Shown here: positions 23,004 to 27,525 of the stretch, one piece after another | How positions within the stretch are numbered: position 1 is the stretch's first letter | Layout: every line of letters begins with the position of its first letter | From: Oscillospiraceae bacterium | Lineage (GTDB): Bacteria; Bacillota_A; Clostridia; Oscillospirales; Ruminococcaceae | NCBI GenBank assembly: GCA_017523995.1 | Contig: JAFWUX010000077.1 | Coordinates: 1 to 27,525 of the forward strand | Direction of reading: 5' to 3' | DNA: 27,525 nt | Notes under the pieces: generated by a model | What the model was told of the DNA's origin: nothing | Database searches by the model: none | Seen by the model: only the letters and a program-made list of their open reading frames with translations | Translations under genes and position numbers: made by a program

Positions 23004-23032
23004 TTATTGTAGCATAACAAAGACGGAAAGTC
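23004..23032 (-). promoter_or_regulatory. Sigma-70 promoter of the phosphofructokinase gene
   Basis: On the minus strand, TTGACT (23032-23027), 17 bp, TACAAT (23009-23004). The leader is about 37 nt. Confidence 0.83.
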
Positions 23033-23147
23033 AATGCATCCAAGTTGTATTTTATCATTTCTTGCGCTGTACAACTCAAATTTTGCGATTTTTGTCATTA
23101 TTCACTAGGGGCAATCGCTGAATAAAGTGCCTCCGGCGGAATAGAAT

Positions 23148-23213
23148 GGGGGCTTGGGGCACAGTTTGCACAGCAACACTGTAAGCCCCCATTATACATC
23201 CATCGGAGATACC
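23148..23213 (+). repeat. Hairpin plus ATCCATCGGAGATACC box, copy 2
   Basis: GGGGGCTT and AAGCCCCC (about 23148-23190), with an inner ACAGT/ACTGT pair, are followed 7 nt later by the 16-bp box at 23198-23213. Copy 1 (21620-21635) and copy 3 have the same order: GC-rich stem, short A/T spacer, box. Confidence 0.75.
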
Positions 23214-23228
23214 GCAAAACGTAAAAAG

Positions 23229-23500
23229 AGGTATCCGCTGCGCGGATGCGATTATAGAATGGGCGCCTCTATCCTGTCAGCTCGCTGACATGAGGCGCAC
23301 CAAGCCCCCGAGCTCTTACTACGCTAAGAGATTTCGCTCTCTGCGGAGAGCGACAAGGGCTCTGCCCTAAGAACCCGCAAACTTTTGAAAAAGTTTGATC
23401 AAAACTTTTATATTGGCGCTCCGGTAGCGCAATACGTAACCGGAGCGGCTCACTTCAATTCACACATAAAAATGGGGTCTGGGGTCAATGACCCCAGCGA
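23229..23500 (-). repeat. Multi-hairpin spacer with partial repeat, copy B
   Basis: Successive perfect stems: ATCCGC/GCGGAT (23233-23247), GCGCCTC/GAGGCGC enclosing TGTCAGC/GCTGACA (23263-23298), CGCTCT/AGAGCG (23335-23352), AGGGC/GCCCT, CAAACTTTT/AAAAGTTTG (23378-23397), GCGCT/AGCGC, CTCCGG/CCGGAG and a TGGGGT/ACCCCA stem. From 23335 to about 23415 the order and sequence match copies A and C; the rest is different but built the same way. No gene is seen. Confidence 0.75.
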
Positions 23501-23502
23501 GG

Positions 23503-23547
23503 GGGTTGGGGGCGAGCAGCCCCCATTACAAATCCATCGGAGATACC
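23503..23547 (+). repeat. Hairpin plus ATCCATCGGAGATACC box, copy 3
   Basis: GGGGGC-gagca-GCCCCC followed by ATTACA and the box at 23532-23547. It ends 4 bp from the stop codon of the ABC transporter gene. Confidence 0.75.
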
Positions 23548-23551
23548 TCAA

Positions 23552-25282
23552 TCAGCTCAGCGCCCATTCGGTGCTTTCGGTCTGGAGGCGCGTCATATGG
23601 GCGAAGATGCCATTTTGCTGCATCAGCTTAGCGGGCTTGCCGGATTCGGCAACACTGCCGCCCGAGAGCACGATCACCTGATCGGCACCGGCGACCGTGC
23701 GCATTCTGTGCGCAATGACCAGTACCGTTTTATCGGCGATCAGGCGGGAGAGCGCGGACTGAATCAGCGTTTCGTTCTCAACGTCCAGCGAGGCGGTTGC
23801 TTCGTCCAGCAGGATGATCGGTGCATCCTTGAGGAAGGCGCGCGCGATCGAGATGCGCTGCCGTTCGCCGCCGGAGAGCTCGCAGCCGTTTTCGCCGATC
23901 AGGCTGTTCCATTTTTCCGGCAGTTTCTCTGCAAAGTCATCGACATTAGCAAGCTTTGCCGCCGCGATGACCTCCTCATCGGTTGCATCCGGCTTGCCGA
24001 TGCGGATATTCTCCATGATCGAATTATTGAACAGCGTGACATCCTGAAAAACGATTGAATAGAGCGACATCAGCGCTTCCGGATCGACCTGCGAGATATC
24101 CATGCCGCCGACGGTGATTCTGCCCTTGTTGATATCCCAGAAGCGCGCCGCGAGACGGGAAACCGTTGTTTTGCCGCCGCCGGAGGGACCGACGAGCGCC
24201 GTGACCGCGCCCTGCTTTGCGGTGAACGAAACATCCCTGAGGACGGTCTCGCCGTTTTCGTATGCAAAGCCGACATGGTCAAAGCAGATGTCGCAGCCCT
24301 GATTCGTCAGCGTATCGGTACCGGTCTGAATCGGGTGATCGAGGATTTCGTTCATGCGCGTGATGTTCGTGTTTGTCGAGATAATCGCCGCAAGATTCTG
24401 CAGCGCACCCTCCAGCGGATCATAGAGGCGGGAGACCACGATCATGAACATGAAGAAGGTCAGCAGATCGGTTTTGTTCTGCATCAGCAGCGCGGAGCCG
24501 GTCAGAACGTTTGTCGCGATGCCGAGCTTGAGGATCAGGTTTGCGAAGGTGACAAAGGTCGCCGTGCCGAATTCCGTCATGACAGCGCGCCGCTCGACAT
24601 TGCGGATTTTCTGCGTCAGACCTTTGAGGTATTCGGCTTCTGCATTGTTCGAGCGCAGATCATTCATCGCCTCGATGCACTCCTGAATGCCGTCCTCGCA
24701 GATGATTTTTGCCTCAGCCGCCCGGACGGAAACGCGCTTCTGCACGCCGGAGGAGAGCAGCACCACGGCAAAGGAGACCGGCAGCACCCACAGCGCCGCA
24801 AGCGCCATCTGCCAGTTGAAGAACAGCAGGCTCACGGCGATCAGCGCAGTGGAGATCATCGAACCGATCAGCGGCGAGACGAAGTGCGACTGACTCTGTT
24901 CGAGAATCGTGCAGTCATTCATGATCGAAGCGGTCAGGTCAGCCAGATCCTTCTTGCCGAAGAACGAGAGCGGGAGCTTGCGCAGCTTTTCCGCGAGCGC
25001 AATGCGGCGCACGCCCGTCTCGACATAGGTCGCAAGGAATGTGCCGTTATACTGCATGCGTGTTGTCAGCAGGATCAGCACGCAGCAGATCACGCTGCCG
25101 ATGATATACACCGTTTTATGCGCCTGCACGGTGTCCTCCATGAGGTCTTTGATGAGCAGATACAGCAGCGCGACCGGCAGCATCAGCGCGATGTTCTGCA
25201 GCGCGGAGGCGAGACTGCCTTTGATGGTATCCGCAGCGCCCTGATCGGAAAGGGCGAATCTTCTTTTGAGCCATTTTTTCAT
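23552..25282 (-). CDS. ABC half-transporter, YbtQ/IrtB-like
   Basis: 576 aa. The start (MKKWLKRRF) lies 2 bp after the stop of the upstream gene with GGAG 9 nt before it; longer in-frame starts would overlap that gene. An exporter-type membrane domain (about 1-320, several helices) is fused to an ATPase: Walker A GPSGGGKTT near 365, signature LSGGERQR near 468, Walker B IILLDEATASLD near 490, and switch His in VIAHRM. The phrases VFQDVTLFNNSIMENIRIGKPDATDEEV and DISQVDPEALMS are characteristic of the YbtPQ/IrtAB group, exporter-fold pairs that import metal-siderophore complexes. It forms an operon and very likely a heterodimer with the upstream half-transporter. The substrate is inferred from the family and the iron-box operator; no siderophore genes are nearby. 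Confidence 0.87.
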   Translation of the reverse strand: MKKWLKRRFALSDQGAADTIKGSLASALQNIALMLPVALLYLLIKDLMEDTVQAHKTVYIIGSVICCVLILLTTRMQYNGTFLATYVETGVRRIALAEKLRKLPLSFFGKKDLADLTASIMNDCTILEQSQSHFVSPLIGSMISTALIAVSLLFFNWQMALAALWVLPVSFAVVLLSSGVQKRVSVRAAEAKIICEDGIQECIEAMNDLRSNNAEAEYLKGLTQKIRNVERRAVMTEFGTATFVTFANLILKLGIATNVLTGSALLMQNKTDLLTFFMFMIVVSRLYDPLEGALQNLAAIISTNTNITRMNEILDHPIQTGTDTLTNQGCDICFDHVGFAYENGETVLRDVSFTAKQGAVTALVGPSGGGKTTVSRLAARFWDINKGRITVGGMDISQVDPEALMSLYSIVFQDVTLFNNSIMENIRIGKPDATDEEVIAAAKLANVDDFAEKLPEKWNSLIGENGCELSGGERQRISIARAFLKDAPIILLDEATASLDVENETLIQSALSRLIADKTVLVIAHRMRTVAGADQVIVLSGGSVAESGKPAKLMQQNGIFAHMTRLQTESTEWALS

Positions 25283-25284
25283 GA

Positions 25285-27054
25285 TCACACGCTCCATTCC
25301 ACAGATTTCTGATAGTTCTCCCACATCGAGGCGAACAGACCCTTTTGTCCGGTGAGTTCTGCAAAGCTGCCCTGCTCAGCGATTTCGCCCTCGCGGATGA
25401 CATAGATGCAGTCCGCATTCCGGACAGTCGAAAGCCGGTGCGCGATCATGATGACCGTGCGGTCCTGCGCAAGGACATTGAATGCCTGCTGCACCTTTGC
25501 CTCATTATCCGGATCGGCAAAAGCGGTTGCCTCATCGAGAATGATGATCGGGGCATTTTTCAGGAACGCGCGCGCGATTGCGAGACGCTGCTGCTCACCG
25601 CCGGAGAGATAGACGCCCTTTGTGCCGATGACGGTCTGCAAGCCCTGCGGGAACTTCCCGATGATATCGCTGCACTGCGCCGCCTCAACCGCCGCCATGA
25701 CCTCAGCATCGGTCGCATCCGGCTTGCCCATGCGGATATTATCGAGGATCGAGCCCTTGATAAGTCTGGAATTCTGGAACACGAATGAAACATGCTCCAT
25801 CAGCTCCGCCTTCGGGATTTCCCTTGCATCCGCGCCGCCGATGCGCACCACGCCGGACTGCGGATCGAAGAAGCGCGAGATAATCGCGGCAAGTGTCGAT
25901 TTGCCGCCGCCGGAGGGACCGACGAACGCGACGGTCTTTCCCGCGGGGACATTCAGCGAGATATCTGTCAGGGCGTTTTTCTCGCCGTCATAGCTGAATG
26001 TGACATGCTCAAGCGAGACAGAGCCGTCCTGCGGATGCGCGCTGTCTGCGGAGGTGAGCTTTTCGATTGCGAGCACGGAATCAATGCGGCTCAGCGCATC
26101 CGTAACGGTCATGTTGTTCTCCTCGGAGTGCATCAGCTTGGTCAGCATCAGCGTGACAACCGGCGTGATGATGATATAGAACAGCATGTTGATCAGGAAC
26201 TCCTGCGTGACGCCGCCCTTTGTCAGGACAGTTCCGGCGATCAGCAGAAAGATGAACACGCTGTTGATCGCGAGCATGTAGAGCATCATCGGCAGACGCA
26301 GCTCTTTGGTGTAATCCGTCGCCCATTTGGAATAGCGGTCGATCGAATCGCGGAACCGCTTGAACGAAAAGACGCTCTGTCCGAAGGTCTTGACAACCGG
26401 AATGCCGCGGACATATTCCACCGCTTCATTGGACATATCGCTCAGCGCATCCTGATAGTGCGACATCTTCTCCTTGACGGTTTTGCCCGCCATCAGCGAG
26501 AGACTCAAAAAGCCGATGACGGCAGGGATCAGGCTGAGCAGCGCAATCCGCCAGTCAAATTTGAACAGGAAAAACAGCATGCCGACAATGGAAGCATATG
26601 CCTTTGCCTGATCGGGGAGCTGGTGCGCCATATAGGTTTCGGCGGCGCTGCTCGTGTTCGCGATAATGCGGCGGAGCGAGCCGCTGCCGAGCTTTTCGAT
26701 TTCGCCGAGCGGCAGCTCCGTGATGTGCTGTGTCAGGCGCAGCCGGATATTTGTAGCCACACGGAACGCAGCGATATGCGAGCAGAACAGCGCGATGATA
26801 TATGCGCAGACTGCGAGCACTGAGAACAGCACAGCCAGCCAGCCGTTGCGGATCATATCCGCAGCGCGGCTGAAATCCGGCGCGACCTCAAGCGCCTCCT
26901 TGATGATCTTCCAGATGTACCAGAACGGCATCAGCGTCAGAACGGCGCTGACCGCCGCCAGCAGCCAGGAGAGATATGTCAGCAGCTTGTGGCTGCCGGC
27001 ATAGACCAGCAATCTGGATAGATTCGAGGGTTTCTTTTCTTTTTCGGTTTTCAA
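25285..27054 (-). CDS. ABC half-transporter, YbtP/IrtA-like
   Basis: 589 aa. The start codon is TTG at 27054, 8 nt after AGGAGG; no ATG is suitably placed. The N-terminus is short and basic, then come six predicted helices (about 20-330) and the ATPase domain: Walker A GPSGGGKST near 378, signature YLSGGEQQR near 483, Walker B IIILDEATAFADPDNE near 506, and His in MIAHRL. The AFADPDNE variant after Walker B is typical of the YbtP/IrtA siderophore-type transporters, and the partner lies 2 bp downstream. Mycobacterial IrtA has an extra FAD domain that is absent here, so the pair is of the YbtPQ layout. An iron-box-like operator lies 32 bp upstream, putting the pair under the same control as feo. 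Confidence 0.87.
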   Translation of the reverse strand: MKTEKEKKPSNLSRLLVYAGSHKLLTYLSWLLAAVSAVLTLMPFWYIWKIIKEALEVAPDFSRAADMIRNGWLAVLFSVLAVCAYIIALFCSHIAAFRVATNIRLRLTQHITELPLGEIEKLGSGSLRRIIANTSSAAETYMAHQLPDQAKAYASIVGMLFFLFKFDWRIALLSLIPAVIGFLSLSLMAGKTVKEKMSHYQDALSDMSNEAVEYVRGIPVVKTFGQSVFSFKRFRDSIDRYSKWATDYTKELRLPMMLYMLAINSVFIFLLIAGTVLTKGGVTQEFLINMLFYIIITPVVTLMLTKLMHSEENNMTVTDALSRIDSVLAIEKLTSADSAHPQDGSVSLEHVTFSYDGEKNALTDISLNVPAGKTVAFVGPSGGGKSTLAAIISRFFDPQSGVVRIGGADAREIPKAELMEHVSFVFQNSRLIKGSILDNIRMGKPDATDAEVMAAVEAAQCSDIIGKFPQGLQTVIGTKGVYLSGGEQQRLAIARAFLKNAPIIILDEATAFADPDNEAKVQQAFNVLAQDRTVIMIAHRLSTVRNADCIYVIREGEIAEQGSFAELTGQKGLFASMWENYQKSVEWSV

Positions 27055-27085
27055 TGGTGATTCCTCCTTGCAGAATATGATAAAA

Positions 27086-27101
27086 GTTAGCCTAAACTAA
27101 C
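27086..27101. promoter_or_regulatory. Iron-box-like operator h (GTTAG-N6-CTAAC)
   Basis: GTTAG-cctaaa-CTAAC, extended by one pair on each side (A..T). It lies just upstream of the ABC transporter start. TTAGCCTAAACTAA here is close to half of the DtxR consensus. Confidence 0.74.
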
Positions 27102-27110
27102 TAGAATCCC

Positions 27111-27135
27111 TGAAAAAGCAGAGCAAACGCTCTGC
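27111..27135 (-). terminator. Leftward terminator upstream of the ABC operon
   Basis: GCAGAGC (27118-27124), loop AAAC, GCTCTGC (27129-27135). On the minus strand the stem is followed by TTTTTCA. It would end a leftward transcript entering from the repeat region, or attenuate the ABC operon if its promoter lies further right. Confidence 0.7.
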
Positions 27136-27151
27136 TCCTCAACAAAATTGA

Positions 27152-27525
27152 TATATTGACGCTCCTGCAGCGCGCCGTGCATCAAAGCGGGCTTTCCCGC
27201 TCCCGTATAAAAACGGGATTCTTAAGGGCTGCAGTCCTTAAGCGGTCTTTGGACAGCCAATGATAACAGCTTAAGCCGTTGCGGCAGTCTGTGAATTGCT
27301 TTGCAATTCACTCAGGGGCGCCCTCTATCGCAGGGTGCCCCTCTCCGAAAAACGATCCACCGGATCGTTTTATCGGATTCACCCCTGCGGAGCTCTTGAA
27401 CGCCGGGGAGTTTCGCTCGTTGCGACGAGCGACCAAAGGGCGCCGCCCTTTGGAAACCCGCAAACTTTTATATTGACGCTACGGCAGCGCGCCGTGCATC
27501 ACAGCGGCTTTTCCCATTCCCGCAT
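27152..27525 (-). repeat. Multi-hairpin dispersed repeat, copy C, with flanking direct repeats
   Basis: The part 27291-27471 is the reverse of copy A: GTGAATTGC/GCAATTCAC (27291-27311), the AAAACGATCC-type stem (about 27347-27377), CGCTCG/CGAGCG (27414-27431) and CCAAAGGGC/GCCCTTTGG (27433-27453). Two direct repeats of 47 bp flank it, at 27152-27198 and 27469-27515, differing at about five positions. Between them also lie GCGGG/CCCGC, CCCGT/ACGGG and CTTAAGG/CCTTAAG stems. No gene is seen, and the element may continue past the window edge. Confidence 0.82.

Noticed and set aside
23004..23098. Extended N-terminus for the phosphofructokinase (46 extra codons)
   Set aside because: The extension contains the -35 and -10 boxes, while the internal ATG has a good ribosome site and gives the standard family N-terminus.
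21214..27490. The inverted copies A and C as ends of a composite transposon
   Set aside because: No transposase gene, terminal inverted repeats or target duplications were seen. They look like dispersed intergenic elements.

Overview
The window looks like chromosomal DNA of a gut or rumen Ruminococcus-like Firmicute (Oscillospiraceae/Ruminococcaceae). The pointers are a secreted protein ending in a type I dockerin (cellulosome assembly), a BspA-type leucine-rich repeat protein, a PPi-type phosphofructokinase, Firmicute ribosome binding sites and sigma-70 promoters, and fairly GC-rich genes separated by repeat-filled spacers. No rRNA, tRNA, insertion sequence, phage gene or CRISPR array was seen.

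Positions 1-10930 and 23552-27101 form what looks like one iron regulon. Divergent promoters at about 3.35 and 3.5 kb drive leftwards a Tp47-like wall-anchored protein and a membrane protein with two candidate haem histidines and an FMN-binding domain (a candidate surface ferric reductase). Rightwards they drive feoA-feoA-feoB, a small Cys-rich FeoB-associated protein and a metal-ligand-poor DtxR-family protein. Next comes DUF2325 - flavodoxin - DUF6110-like protein - P1B-type ATPase, which resembles a ferrosome (fez)-type iron-storage locus. At the right end is a pair of YbtPQ/IrtAB-like ABC half-transporters. All four units have copies of one palindrome, RTTAG-N6-CTAAY, eight in total with exactly the same spacing. 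TTAG-N6-CTAA is also the half-unit of the DtxR/IdeR iron box. The proposed logic is ferric reduction at the surface, Fe(II) import by Feo, iron-sparing flavodoxin, iron sequestration or export by the ATPase, and siderophore-type import.

Positions 11.2-23.0 kb hold unrelated single genes: an orphan sugar-type solute-binding lipoprotein, a 1130-aa leucine-rich repeat protein without a signal peptide, the dockerin protein, a GNAT acetyltransferase, a TIR-like protein lacking the usual glutamate, and the PPi-dependent phosphofructokinase. Between the dockerin and GNAT genes (19221-19623) lies a probable structured RNA of about 400 nt. It has a perfect consensus promoter and an intrinsic terminator. 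Four copies of AGG-N8-CC-RAUG lie inside it, each bracketed by complementary segments.

The spacers around the phosphofructokinase and ABC genes are filled with dispersed elements made of consecutive hairpins. Two long copies (21214-21413 and 27291-27490) are inverted relative to each other, and one stem shows a compensatory base-pair change. A shorter relative lies at 23335-23433, and a separate 16-bp box (ATCCATCGGAGATACC) occurs three times.
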